NCBI RefSeq assembly: GCF_003987595.1
Contig: NZ_NGJZ01000004.1
Coordinates: 1 to 64,000 of the forward strand
Length of the DNA: 64,000 nucleotides
Source of the DNA: Vagococcus entomophilus
Lineage (GTDB): Bacteria; Bacillota; Bacilli; Lactobacillales; Vagococcaceae
Direction of reading: 5' to 3'
Positions 33,716 to 42,857 of this stretch are shown here, piece by piece (position 1 is the first letter of the stretch; each line of letters begins with the position of its first letter). The notes below the pieces were generated by a model, which saw only the letters and a program-made list of their open reading frames with translations, was not told the DNA's origin and ran no database searches. Both the position numbers and the translations under genes were made by a program.

Positions 33716-34006
33716 CTATAAAGCTGTGACACGTACGGTTTTGTGTAAGTTTGTTTTATTTTGTTGATTAGATAGTTTTGTGTTTAAATTAGTGGCTCGA
33801 ATATTCGCCTTTCCAATTTTAGACGTTAAACTATGTGGTTGAGCTTGAGAGCAAGTTATATTTGGAATTTTATTAAAACGCGCCCGATCGACCATTATTT
33901 TGGTATATTCCCTTTCAGCTGTAAGCATTTCAGCTCGTATTTGTTGTTGGTAACCGTTTTTTTGGTGTGACAATTTCGTTAATTTCTGAAATATTTTTTT
34001 AAACAT
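33716..34006 (-). CDS. Hypothetical small basic protein, 96 aa
   Basis: Unrecognised. Highly basic, rich in Lys, Asn, Gln and Thr, with no membrane helix. The ribosome site AAGGGGAG is strong and correctly spaced, so it is probably translated. It lies 169 bases upstream of the short family-A gene on the same strand and may be its companion, mirroring the small gene beside the long copy (26940-27359). The two small proteins show no obvious similarity to each other. Confidence 0.55.
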   Translation of the reverse strand: MFKKIFQKLTKLSHQKNGYQQQIRAEMLTAEREYTKIMVDRARFNKIPNITCSQAQPHSLTSKIGKANIRATNLNTKLSNQQNKTNLHKTVRVTAL

Positions 34007-34633
34007 GGATATCTCCCCTTTAACTATTTGTATACCATATACTATAGTTCATCTTAGAAAAGAAAATCCTCCATTTTTTTTACATTTCGGCAAATTTAGA
34101 TACAAAATAGTTTGTAAGAATTGAATGTACAGGGGAAACCCATGATAAAAGTAAAGTATTTATTCATGTCCAAACATTATACGAAAGAATTTAACCAAAC
34201 AATGGTAGATTTATACAACCGAAGTAAGAATACAGTCAATTATCTTTAAACGATCAATTTCCTCTTTTAGGGAGTAGACTATCTAACTTATTTTAACTGT
34301 TTTATAATAAATTTTTTCCATAATGAAATGCCTATACTAGAGGATTGCGAGCAACTTGTTCGCCTCTCTAGTATAAGTGTCTATTAAGTATGACATACAG
34401 CTCCTGTATCATTCATATAACTAATTTTTAAAAATCCTTGCGAATGTTTCTGCATCAATACTATCTATTTGTCTAAATTAGATCATTAATTCTCAGACAC
34501 TTCTTCAAAATCTCTGTTACTCAAAACACAGGATTTCTCAATTAACCAAAAAAATATTCAACTTCCAGTTGCTGTTTTGTTTATGTTAAAATGTCTACAT
34601 AAGTATATTTTTGTAACGTAAGGAGAAAATAAA
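34007..34633. other. Intergenic with IS remnant and long hairpin
   Basis: 627 bases. It contains an IS3 OrfA fragment (34166-34249), a hairpin with outer arms ATACTAGAG / CTCTAGTAT (34334-34342, 34366-34374) and an imperfect inner stem, and the upstream region of the lipoprotein gene with an AAGGAG site. Confidence 0.55.
34166..34249 (+). pseudogene. IS3-family transposase OrfA, N-terminal remnant
   Basis: 27 codons reading MSKHYTKEFNQTMVDLYN, the typical start of IS3-group OrfA helix-turn-helix proteins, then an abrupt stop. It has the same orientation and type as the OrfB tail at 27953-28138, so the two may derive from one element family. Confidence 0.6.
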
Positions 34634-35182
34634 TTGAAAAAAAGAACTCTACTAGCCGCGAGCTGCTTTGCAATGATGACTGTGTTAGTTGGATGCTCCG
34701 GTCAAAGGGAAAAGGATAGTTTAAAAAAACAATTGTCTAGCACAGAAATGACGTCATTGACGATTGAAAAACATGAAAATAGCCTATTATCTCCCTATAC
34801 AGATGAACAAATTGAATACGCTAGCGTTTGGCTATCTTTAGGTGTAAATCAACAGATTGATGAACTAAACGTACTCAGAATTCCAGCAGGAACCTTGATT
34901 AATCCCAATGATACTTCAAGTGCGGTCTATCCTGTCAATACAATTCAATTATGCGGGTCTCGTTTAATTGATGCTTCGGTTACATATTCTCGTAATAACG
35001 ATGGAACAATTACCGTCTATAACGTCCCTCAAAGATGGGAAGCAAACTTACCAGAAGGGTTAGATAAGAATTATATGAAACAGTATACTCAATCTTTAAT
35101 TGATAATGGTCAAATTAAACGGGTAGAAATGGGTGCTCCTGAAAATATCATCAAACTTATTAATATACAAATTATACATTAA
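34634..35182 (+). CDS. Small lipoprotein of unknown function
   Basis: 182 aa with a TTG start behind AAGGAG. Lys-Lys-Arg start, hydrophobic core and lipobox LVGC with the lipidated cysteine at residue 21. The mature part has no recognised domain; PAGTLINPNDTSSAVYP and VYNVPQRWEANLPEG look like the short beta segments of small enterococcal surface lipoproteins. It stands alone between an IS remnant and the sulfatase cluster. Confidence 0.75.
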   Translation: MKKRTLLAASCFAMMTVLVGCSGQREKDSLKKQLSSTEMTSLTIEKHENSLLSPYTDEQIEYASVWLSLGVNQQIDELNVLRIPAGTLINPNDTSSAVYPVNTIQLCGSRLIDASVTYSRNNDGTITVYNVPQRWEANLPEGLDKNYMKQYTQSLIDNGQIKRVEMGAPENIIKLINIQIIH

Positions 35183-35529
35183 ATATAACAAAGTCTAATT
35201 ACAATGTTATAAAAATATCCACCAATATAGGAAAATAAGAAAAAAAGATTGTTACCTAACGGTGCTTTCTACCTACTCCCTTGATAAGTTCAGTTTAAAA
35301 CTGAGTTGCTAAAGTCCGCAGAGCTTTGTTACCTACCCTCTTGACTGTTCTAATCTTTTTCATAACAAGAGTTTACTGTTTTGTCATCTATCATCATTAA
35401 AATCGTAAGTTCGTTGACACTCAATAGCTCACAATTCGAATCACTTTCTTTTAAACATGTTACCTCACTATATTTTCCTCTGATGCATAATAAATTGATG
35501 TGCCACATATGATCACGCTAAGCTTATTA
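35183..35529. repeat. Intergenic with imperfect direct repeats
   Basis: 347 bases with no gene. GCTTTCTACCTACTCCCTTGA (35264-35284) is imperfectly repeated as GCTTTGTTACCTACCCTCTTGA-like sequence at 35323-35344, with a partial third copy TTGTTACCTAAC at 35249-35260. CAGTTTAAAACTG (35291-35303) is a short palindrome between them. Origin unknown. Confidence 0.4.
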
Positions 35530-36306
35530 CTACAAACATTTATAACCATTGTACAAATTAATAGCTAATACAACTAAAATGACCAATTGAAATATAACCG
35601 TCACTTTCTCAGTAGATAAAACCTTACTCAACTTTGCCCCAACAACTCCTCCCAAAATAGCCGCTGGAATGATATACCCTAACATTTTTAAATCATAGCG
35701 ACCAAATCCGGTAGTAAATGCAATGGTCACCAATTTAGAAAACTGAGAGAAAAAGATTGTACAAATAGAGTACACCGTCGCCTCCTTAATAGGAAATGAA
35801 AATAGTAACATGAGCAAGGATACATTAATCGGTCCACCACCAATACCTAACGAACTAGCTAAGCAACCCAACACTAAACCACAAAAGAAAAAACTTTTCA
35901 CATCATTCAAACGATAATTGGTCCAATCGTATTTCGTGTAAAAAAAAGCAAATAATAGCGTCACAATCGTTAAGCTAATCTGAATCAGCTGAACATTGCT
36001 TTCATTTTGAACCAACCTCAGTAACCATTCAAATAATTCATTCCCCAAAACACCCCCAATAATGGCTCCCACAGATACCCAGCTAACAATTTGCCAATTT
36101 AACTTACGTCCGCTACTCAACTGTCTGCCTGTGGAAACAAGTGACATGGTAAAAACTGCAGTAGCAGAATAAAAGGAGATAGTCGCTACGGAATGTGCGC
36201 CAATCAGATCAAAAATTGGTTTAATCAAGACGCCGCCACCCATACCCGAAACAGCTCCGACAGAGTTGGCCAGTACAATGACAATAAAATAAAGAATCCC
36301 AATCAT
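35530..36306 (-). CDS. TauE/SafE-family sulfite/sulfate exporter-like protein
   Basis: 258 aa and about eight membrane helices of the TauE/SafE family (SGMGGGVLIKP and its internal repeat LGIGGGPINVSLL). Members move sulfite, sulfate or organosulfur anions. The start at 36306 is chosen because GAGGGGG precedes it and it overlaps the maturase stop by four bases (ATGA). As the last gene of the sulfatase operon it probably exports sulfate freed by the sulfatase; that link is inference from position. Confidence 0.85.
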   Translation of the reverse strand: MIGILYFIVIVLANSVGAVSGMGGGVLIKPIFDLIGAHSVATISFYSATAVFTMSLVSTGRQLSSGRKLNWQIVSWVSVGAIIGGVLGNELFEWLLRLVQNESNVQLIQISLTIVTLLFAFFYTKYDWTNYRLNDVKSFFFCGLVLGCLASSLGIGGGPINVSLLMLLFSFPIKEATVYSICTIFFSQFSKLVTIAFTTGFGRYDLKMLGYIIPAAILGGVVGAKLSKVLSTEKVTVIFQLVILVVLAINLYNGYKCL

Positions 36307-37415
36307 TTTTGCACCCCCTCTAGCATCTCCATCAGCTCTTCGATTTTTGGTACAAACTCTTTTAATACGTGTTGGTAACCACAAAAGTCCCTTTGATCTA
36401 GATACATTGCATCTTTCATCCGCTTGCAACCACCTCTACAGATTTTGTGAAAAGAACACTGCATACATTTCTTTGGTAGCGTCGTGCGTTCGCAAAGAAA
36501 CTGTTGCGAAATATCTTGCTTAAACAAAGCTCTCAATGTCTGCTCTTGAATGTAACCCATTCGGTATTCATCTAAAACATAAAAATCACATGGATAGACG
36601 CTATCATCTGCTTCAATAACATATTGGATCTGACAGTTTCCTAGTATACCACAGGCAGTCACTTGGCGGCGAACAAGTAAATTCAATATATCGTCAAATA
36701 ACTTAATACTGATATAGTTTCCCTGCTTTAACTCCTCCAACCACAATTGGAAGAGTTGATGATAAAAACCAAAAAAACGTTTTGGGGTCAAGGCATAACG
36801 ATTTCTCTTCAAGGCATTTAACTCATCCAAACAGGGAATAAATTGAATGTAGCGAATTTGTTGTTCCTTAAGAAAACGAAAAACTTTTTTGGCTTCTTTG
36901 GCCAGTGGGTTGGTCAAGACGCAGAGAATATTATACTCAATCTCGTAAGTATCAAATAATTTTTTTGTGTGTAGAACCCGTTGAAATGTCCCTCTACCTT
37001 TTGGATCAATTCGATTCAAATCATGATAAAGAGGGTGTCCATCAATGGACAACCCCACTAAAAATTGATGTTTTTTAAAAAATGTACACCACTTATGATT
37101 GATGATTATGCCATTCGTTTGAATCGCATAATGGATTTGAACTTTTTTACTTTGGCTTTCAACCAACGCAACTACCATTTTAAAATAGTTTAGCCCTGCA
37201 AGCGTCGGCTCCCCACCTTGAAACGCAATAGTAAGTTCATCTCCATCTTCCAAATCAACGAAAATATTGGCAATCATTTTCTCTGCAATGTCTTCTTTCA
37301 TCTTGCCAAAAGAGCGCACTTCCCTAAGTGAGCTTACATTGGAATAAAAACAGTATTTACAACGAATATTGCACAGTGACGATGCCGGCTTAACCAATAT
37401 TGAGATATGTTTCAT
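36303..37415 (-). CDS. Anaerobic sulfatase-maturating radical SAM enzyme
   Basis: Oxidises the active-site Cys (or Ser) of sulfatases to formylglycine. About 370 aa, the size of the clostridial enzyme. Radical SAM cluster CNIRCKYC lies at the N-terminus, FQGGEPTLAGL follows, and the C-terminal SPASM region carries the extra Fe-S cysteines (CGILGNC, YPCDFYVLD, CMQCSFHKICRGGC). Start 37415 is chosen because family proteins begin close to this Met; a GTG at 37433 is possible. Directly downstream of the sulfatase, its evident substrate. Confidence 0.93.
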   Translation of the reverse strand: MKHISILVKPASSLCNIRCKYCFYSNVSSLREVRSFGKMKEDIAEKMIANIFVDLEDGDELTIAFQGGEPTLAGLNYFKMVVALVESQSKKVQIHYAIQTNGIIINHKWCTFFKKHQFLVGLSIDGHPLYHDLNRIDPKGRGTFQRVLHTKKLFDTYEIEYNILCVLTNPLAKEAKKVFRFLKEQQIRYIQFIPCLDELNALKRNRYALTPKRFFGFYHQLFQLWLEELKQGNYISIKLFDDILNLLVRRQVTACGILGNCQIQYVIEADDSVYPCDFYVLDEYRMGYIQEQTLRALFKQDISQQFLCERTTLPKKCMQCSFHKICRGGCKRMKDAMYLDQRDFCGYQHVLKEFVPKIEELMEMLEGVQK

Positions 37416-37447
37416 TGTACGTCTTGATGCCACCTTTTCTCTTCATT

Positions 37448-38938
37448 TTACCTCTTATCACGTTTCATTGGAACAAAGTCCGTCGTTTCCATATAAAATT
37501 GACCCACGCGTTCTTTCATTTGTTGAATAATCTTTTGATATTCCTCTTTCACTACTAAATTGTCAATCTCCAGTGGATCTTGTTCCAAATCATATAACTC
37601 ATCCAGTTCGTATAAGCGCATCACGTACTTATATTTTCCCATTTTACACATCACTGCTTTGCTGTGCTCAGGGCCTTCACTACATTGTGTTGCTAATCTA
37701 GGCCAGTACGGAGAATCCGGACCATGACCTTCTTCCATGGCTTGTTTTTCGCCATGAATCCGACCCCCTTCACAAAAAACAGCATCTTTATGCACCTCAT
37801 CGCCCGCAACTGCATGTAGTACTGATTGACCAAATTGAGTATAAGAGAGTTTACTATTAGCCAGCTCAGCGATCGTTGCTGGTAAATCTACCAGTTCAAC
37901 TTGAGCTTGTGAGATTCTTGGTTCGACTTTTATTCCTTTTGCTGGTTTAATCAGCAAGGGAACATTGGAAATAGGCTCTTCAAAACAATTTTGAACTTTT
38001 TCAGTAATGGTATAATCTCCCGTATAATCTCCATGATCACTAAAGACAATCAAACTCGTATCATCATAGAGATTTGTTTCAAGCAGTTTGTTTTTGATTA
38101 AGCCAAATTGGAAATCAAAACGCGAAACCATCGCTAAATAGGTGGCTCTGAGTTCATCAAACCGGTCTTCTGACCAATTATTTAGGTTTTGCTTTTCATT
38201 GATTCCATAGAGCATGGATGCTTTATTAGGAACATCTTTGATGTTTGGTCGACGTTTTGGTAATAGGTTTCGATCAATACTAGAGTACCAAGGATCTTCA
38301 CAGGCATAAGGTGGATGAGGAAAAGAAAGTGTACAGTAAACAAAGAACGGTTTGTCGGTTTTTTCTTTCCTTCTTCTATCAATGTATTCTAGTGTCTTTT
38401 CTACACAATTCCAATCTGCTTTCCCATATCCTTCACCGTCTGGTAATTTTCCCATATAAAAAGAATAATAATTGTCTCCTGAAAGCATTTTTTCATATAA
38501 TTTTTTTGTATCTTCATTGTGATGCGCCGCGTGATTAAAACTGCCACTGATGCAATCCCGGGTATTTTCATCCGTAATGCCATCGTAATACTCATCACAA
38601 TAATCCGTTTTAGCACGATTACTCGGAACGACATCATTTCTGCCAATCCAAATCACCTCATAGCCGTTTCGCTTCATTTCTTTTAAAATATTAGGTTCGT
38701 CTTCTCTTTGCAAATAATGCATCGTGCGATGACCGTTTACATGAGGATAAAATCCGGTTAAAAAACTATTTCTTGATGGAACACACACTGGATTTTGACA
38801 GTACGCATTTTCAAAAGATACGCCTTCTTCTAACAGACTATCTAAATTTGGTGTGATAGAAGCGGGGTTGCCCATATGTGCAAGTGAGTCACGCCTCATT
38901 TGATCTGCTACAAATAATAAAATATTTTTTTTCATCAT
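37448..38938 (-). CDS. Cytoplasmic Cys-type sulfatase
   Basis: 496 aa. Hydrolyses sulfate esters. The maturation motif CVPSR (Cys52-Arg56, then NSFLTG) is the C-x-P-x-R formylglycine site. Metal-site segments include VADQMRRDS at the start and FSDHGD in the middle. No signal peptide, so it works inside the cell, on a substrate brought in by the adjacent PTS. It lies ten bases after the PTS gene and 33 before the maturase. Confidence 0.93.
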   Translation of the reverse strand: MMKKNILLFVADQMRRDSLAHMGNPASITPNLDSLLEEGVSFENAYCQNPVCVPSRNSFLTGFYPHVNGHRTMHYLQREDEPNILKEMKRNGYEVIWIGRNDVVPSNRAKTDYCDEYYDGITDENTRDCISGSFNHAAHHNEDTKKLYEKMLSGDNYYSFYMGKLPDGEGYGKADWNCVEKTLEYIDRRRKEKTDKPFFVYCTLSFPHPPYACEDPWYSSIDRNLLPKRRPNIKDVPNKASMLYGINEKQNLNNWSEDRFDELRATYLAMVSRFDFQFGLIKNKLLETNLYDDTSLIVFSDHGDYTGDYTITEKVQNCFEEPISNVPLLIKPAKGIKVEPRISQAQVELVDLPATIAELANSKLSYTQFGQSVLHAVAGDEVHKDAVFCEGGRIHGEKQAMEEGHGPDSPYWPRLATQCSEGPEHSKAVMCKMGKYKYVMRLYELDELYDLEQDPLEIDNLVVKEEYQKIIQQMKERVGQFYMETTDFVPMKRDKR

Positions 38939-38947
38939 TTCTTCCTC

Positions 38948-40885
38948 CTAAACAATAATCGTCAGTAAATTTTCATTTCTATCCACAAATTCTTTGTCTG
39001 TTCCAAGAACTTCTAAATACTCCTTTGAATTTGAAATCACAATCGGGGTTATCAACGAGTAGCCCGCTTCATTCAAAGCCTCCATGTCAAACTCAAGCAG
39101 CAACTGCCCCTTTGTCACTCGGTCTCCTTGCTTAATTTTAGGCTCAAAGTTTTCTCCACGTAAATTGACTGTATCCATACCAATGTGAATAAGTAGCTCC
39201 ACCCCCATGTCTGAGGTCAAACCCAGTGCATGATAGCTTGGAAACAATGTCGTCACGATCCCATCGACAGGCGCGTAGACTCTGCCTTCTCTAGGTAAAA
39301 TCGCAACCCCCTTACCCAATACTTCTGTTGAAAAGGCTGTATCCTCAACTTCTTTTAAAGAAATCACCTTTCCTTTAATTGGCGAAACCATCTCATAAAG
39401 AACCGTTTGCCCTACTTTTTTATTTGGAATCATTTGATTGGCTTCATCGCTCTTTGTTGTTGCTGGATCCTTAAATGTTTCTTCATCTATTTTCGGATCA
39501 TAGGAATACAGATACGTGATCAAAAAACCCAAGACAAAGGCAACAACACTGGCCAATGAAAAGCCGATAAAACTATTATCAATTCCAACTTCAGGATTGA
39601 TGTAACGTGGGAGTGCAAAAATCCCTGTCCCACCGTTAATGAACACACGTGTCTTAAACAACCCCATGATTCCGCCTGCAATCCCTACTGCTACAGACGT
39701 TGTATAAAACACTTTTTTTCGAGGCAGCGTAACTCCATATAAAGCGGGCTCTGTAATTCCAAAAAAGGCAGAAAGAAACGCAGGAAAGGCAATCTCTTTT
39801 AACTTGCTATTTTTAGTTTTAAAAAAAACGGCTAGCGTAACTCCTGCCATCGCAATTGGCGTTGTCGCACCCGACATCATTACAATATCATAGCCAAGGG
39901 TCGCAAAATTATTCAACGCAATCGGAATAAACCCCCAGTGTAGCCCTAACATAATAAAAATTTGCCAAAAACCACCAATTACAATCCCTGCAAGGACTGG
40001 ACTAAAATAATAAGCCGCCGATAAGCTCTTGCCTAAAAATAAGCCTAACCAAGTAGTAATAGGTCCTACTATTAAAAATATAATTGGTACAGTAAGCATT
40101 AGTGTCAAAAAAGAAACAAAGAAGCTTCGCACCGAACGAGGTAATATACGCGAAAAAAATAGTTCAAATTTTGTAGCGAGGTAGGATGCTGCAATAATCG
40201 GAATTACACTTGATGTATAATTCATTAATATAATAGGAATCCCTAAAAAAGTTAAATGAATGGGGGAAGCAATGATTGAACCTTTAAATAAAGTATACAA
40301 AACAGTCTCACTCCCATTTGCTGCCACAATAGTGGGATAAACAAGTGCTGCCCCAATCGCCATCCCAATAAAAGGCTTGCCACCAAACTTTTTCGAAGCC
40401 GTATAGCCTAAAAATAGTGGGAAAAAGTAAAACAGCCCATCACCTGTTGCATTTAGAATCAAATAGGTCCCAGATTCCTTATCCAGTACGCCCATTGCCA
40501 TCACCAAAGCCAGCAAACCTTTAATCATCCCTGATGCCATTAAAACACTCATTACAGGTGTAAATATCGCAGACACATTATCGATAAATATATTGAAAAG
40601 CCCCTTTGGCTTTTCTTCTGCCACAACCTCGTTTGCCTCAATACCGGTAATTGCTACAAATTCCTTGTACACTTCTGCAACATGACTTCCAATCACTACC
40701 TGATACTGCCCGCCACTTTGCACAACGGTTACCACACCAGTCAGCTTTTTGATTTCTTCTGTCTTTGCTTGCGTTTCATCTTTTAGCTTGAACCTTAAGC
40801 GCGTCATACAGTGAGTTACTCTCACTATGTTTTTCTTCCCTCCAATATTTGCCAATAGTTGCTCAATCAATTCTTGATAATGCAT
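38948..40885 (-). CDS. Beta-glucoside-type PTS transporter EIIBCA
   Basis: 645 aa. N-terminal EIIB with phospho-Cys26 (RVTHCMTRLRF), a multi-span EIIC domain (about 100-460) and C-terminal EIIA with the HIGMDTV histidine motif. Imports and phosphorylates a glucoside; context (sulfatase, maturase) points to a sulfated sugar or glycoside. Preceded by a LicT-type antiterminator site overlapping a terminator, so expression should need the neighbouring antiterminator. Confidence 0.93.
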   Translation of the reverse strand: MHYQELIEQLLANIGGKKNIVRVTHCMTRLRFKLKDETQAKTEEIKKLTGVVTVVQSGGQYQVVIGSHVAEVYKEFVAITGIEANEVVAEEKPKGLFNIFIDNVSAIFTPVMSVLMASGMIKGLLALVMAMGVLDKESGTYLILNATGDGLFYFFPLFLGYTASKKFGGKPFIGMAIGAALVYPTIVAANGSETVLYTLFKGSIIASPIHLTFLGIPIILMNYTSSVIPIIAASYLATKFELFFSRILPRSVRSFFVSFLTLMLTVPIIFLIVGPITTWLGLFLGKSLSAAYYFSPVLAGIVIGGFWQIFIMLGLHWGFIPIALNNFATLGYDIVMMSGATTPIAMAGVTLAVFFKTKNSKLKEIAFPAFLSAFFGITEPALYGVTLPRKKVFYTTSVAVGIAGGIMGLFKTRVFINGGTGIFALPRYINPEVGIDNSFIGFSLASVVAFVLGFLITYLYSYDPKIDEETFKDPATTKSDEANQMIPNKKVGQTVLYEMVSPIKGKVISLKEVEDTAFSTEVLGKGVAILPREGRVYAPVDGIVTTLFPSYHALGLTSDMGVELLIHIGMDTVNLRGENFEPKIKQGDRVTKGQLLLEFDMEALNEAGYSLITPIVISNSKEYLEVLGTDKEFVDRNENLLTIIV

Positions 40886-40915
40886 CTTCCTCTTCCTTTC
40901 TTTTGCATCTTATAA

Positions 40916-40991
40916 AATAAAAAGCAAGCCCGAACAAAATCACTTTAAAAAAGTCATTTCATCAAGTCTTGCCTGCTTTACCAGTAACACC
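40916..40991 (-). promoter_or_regulatory. RNA antiterminator site and terminator before the PTS gene
   Basis: On the minus strand GGTGTTACTGGTAAAGCAGG (ending near 40972) matches the LicT/SacT RAT consensus. Its 3' side (GCAAG, 40968-40972) can instead pair with CTTGC (40924-40928) just before TTTTTATTTT, forming a terminator. One fold excludes the other. Confidence 0.8.
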
Positions 40992-40994
40992 TTT

Positions 40995-41813
40995 TCAATT
41001 TTCTATTAATTTTTGAACATGTAACGTCAAGTAAAGTCGCTCATCGTCACAAAGCGTTGTCTGTAGATAGGCTTCAATCAAACGTGACGTTTCATAGGCC
41101 TGTGGATAGTTTTCCATCACATGCTCTAATAATGAATTAGGTACATCTTGCTTTTTCTGATTCTCTAATCGTTTAAAGAAAAAACGTAAATGGGTCACAA
41201 ATCGCTCCAAAGCTAAACTATTCTGATCCACATCTACTAGATTATGCATGCGAATGATTGAGATGATATTTTTGATTTTAGCTGTTAGCTTAGAGATATC
41301 TTCTACTTGAGCACGATCATCATTTAACTGGGCATTGATAAAATGCATGGCAATATTGCTAATTTCTGCATCATCCAGTTTTAAATTTGTACGTTTTTCT
41401 AAAACTTTTACTGCATACTCACCAATCGAAAATTCCACTGGATAAAATTTTTGAATTTCCCAAGTCAAGCGATTACTAAGACTAATTCCCTCTTTTTTTA
41501 ATTTCACTAAGTTAAATAAATGGTCGGTCAAAGAAATATAAATCGTATCACTCAATCGATAAGGACTTTTTTGTTTGCCGTAACGAATAATATCATCCGC
41601 TAAAGAGGCATATTCAACCGGAATATCCTCTAATAGTTGAATCAAATGATCCGTGGATGATTTTTTCAAAACAAAGACTTTTTCAATTTTGCTTTTATCT
41701 GCGAGTTGTCCAGGTTTCATTTGAAACCCTACCCCCGTTCCAATCCAGATAAAGTCCTTTCCATTTTGCCCCACTAAAACCGCATTATTATTTAGAATTT
41801 TTTTGATTTTCAA
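40995..41813 (-). CDS. BglG/LicT-family transcriptional antiterminator
   Basis: 272 aa: N-terminal CAT RNA-binding domain (about 1-55, KIKKILNNNAVLV) and two PRD domains with conserved histidines (SLTDHLF, SNIAMHFINA, LYLTLHV). It binds the RAT sites before itself and before the PTS gene when the PTS substrate is present. The start is TTG behind GAAGGAG. First gene of the sulfatase operon. Confidence 0.92.
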   Translation of the reverse strand: MKIKKILNNNAVLVGQNGKDFIWIGTGVGFQMKPGQLADKSKIEKVFVLKKSSTDHLIQLLEDIPVEYASLADDIIRYGKQKSPYRLSDTIYISLTDHLFNLVKLKKEGISLSNRLTWEIQKFYPVEFSIGEYAVKVLEKRTNLKLDDAEISNIAMHFINAQLNDDRAQVEDISKLTAKIKNIISIIRMHNLVDVDQNSLALERFVTHLRFFFKRLENQKKQDVPNSLLEHVMENYPQAYETSRLIEAYLQTTLCDDERLYLTLHVQKLIEN

Positions 41814-41833
41814 GATGCCGCCATCTCCTTCAA

Positions 41834-41914
41834 CAAAAAAATGACTATACCTTAATACACTTGTAGAACTTCTACACGAGTAAGAAGGTATAGCCTGCTT
41901 TATCAGTAACTACC
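41834..41914 (-). promoter_or_regulatory. RNA antiterminator site and terminator before the antiterminator gene
   Basis: Minus-strand GGTAGTTACTGATAAAGCAGG (part of 41887-41914) is close to the consensus RAT. It overlaps a terminator stem CTATACCTT / AAGGTATAG (41845-41853, 41885-41893) with a T7 tail at 41834-41840. The gene therefore autoregulates. Confidence 0.85.
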
Positions 41915-42064
41915 CATTTGATTACTTTAAATATAAACTATCCGCTCTATTAATGCAAGCGTTTTCTCAATCTTTATCCATCTCTTACGCTCAAACTTTT
42001 GCATCATGAAAAAAGTGCCCGTAACAGTTTTTTTCTTATAAAACAACTCGATTGAAAAAATGGT

Positions 42065-42766
42065 TCATTTTTTTGATTTTTGCAACATTTTGAACAACGT
42101 CGTTGTTTGACCTTTAAACGACATTACCTGCTCAAAAATATCTTCCCCATCGTGTAACATTTTGACCGTTACCCATCCTAGAGATTCTGTAATCGCAATT
42201 GCAACTGTCGCATTGACTGCAGAACCAGCTACTGTTCCGACTACTGGAACAAACTTCATAATATTGCCGACTGCACTTCTGCCAAAACCTACGATGATTA
42301 ACTCTTTAGAAATACTTTTGCCAAGACCTTCCGACCATGATCGTCCAAACAGTTTGTGCAAACGCGACATCATCACAAGCTGGACTGGCACTAGCAAAAA
42401 CGCATCTGAAAAAGGAATTGGTGAACAGCCAATAATTGCAGCCGATAACGCGGCCGCATGAATGATAGTATGGCATTTCTTTTTAGTCGTGCGATCTATG
42501 TCGACCAAAAACTCGTCAAAAACACGATCAAATCGACCTTTGCTTTTCGCTAGAACTTTTTCTGCTTGCCCCCGCGTCTTACCATAAGCATTTTGGATCA
42601 CCTGTGCAGTTTTATTGGTCATTTTTTTTAAAACCTCACTAAAAAAATGATCAAATTCCTCTTCTTCTATTTCATTGTTATCTGTAAATCGTTGTGCTTT
42701 TTGCTCTTGAAAATGTATTACTTCTTGCTTTTTTTCTTTTTTATTCTTCGAAAATATTTTTTTCAC
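42065..42766 (-). CDS. EcsC-family protein
   Basis: About 233 aa. Basic N-terminus, then an EcsC domain (about 60-225) with Gly/Ala-rich hydrophobic segments (AAALSAAIIGCSPIPFSDAFLLVPVQ, VPVVGTVAGSAVNATVAIAI). The GTG at 42766 has GGAGGG upstream; the longer frame would overlap the tetR gene. Family function is not well defined. Confidence 0.75.
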   Translation of the reverse strand: MKKIFSKNKKEKKQEVIHFQEQKAQRFTDNNEIEEEEFDHFFSEVLKKMTNKTAQVIQNAYGKTRGQAEKVLAKSKGRFDRVFDEFLVDIDRTTKKKCHTIIHAAALSAAIIGCSPIPFSDAFLLVPVQLVMMSRLHKLFGRSWSEGLGKSISKELIIVGFGRSAVGNIMKFVPVVGTVAGSAVNATVAIAITESLGWVTVKMLHDGEDIFEQVMSFKGQTTTLFKMLQKSKK

Positions 42767-42857
42767 TCGAAACACCCTCCGTTTGATCGCACTGCTTTGG
42801 TTCCTAATGAGTATTATACACGATGTTGAAAAAAAGACGGCATCTAAAAGCATACAA

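Noticed and set aside
34334-34374. Long imperfect hairpin considered as a terminator or IS end
   Set aside because: No U-run, no gene ending beside it, and no matching second copy found.
36307-36429. Longer N-terminus for the TauE/SafE protein
   Set aside because: It would overlap the maturase 3' end by 120 bases and is not membrane-like; the GAGGGGG site fits the Met at 36306.
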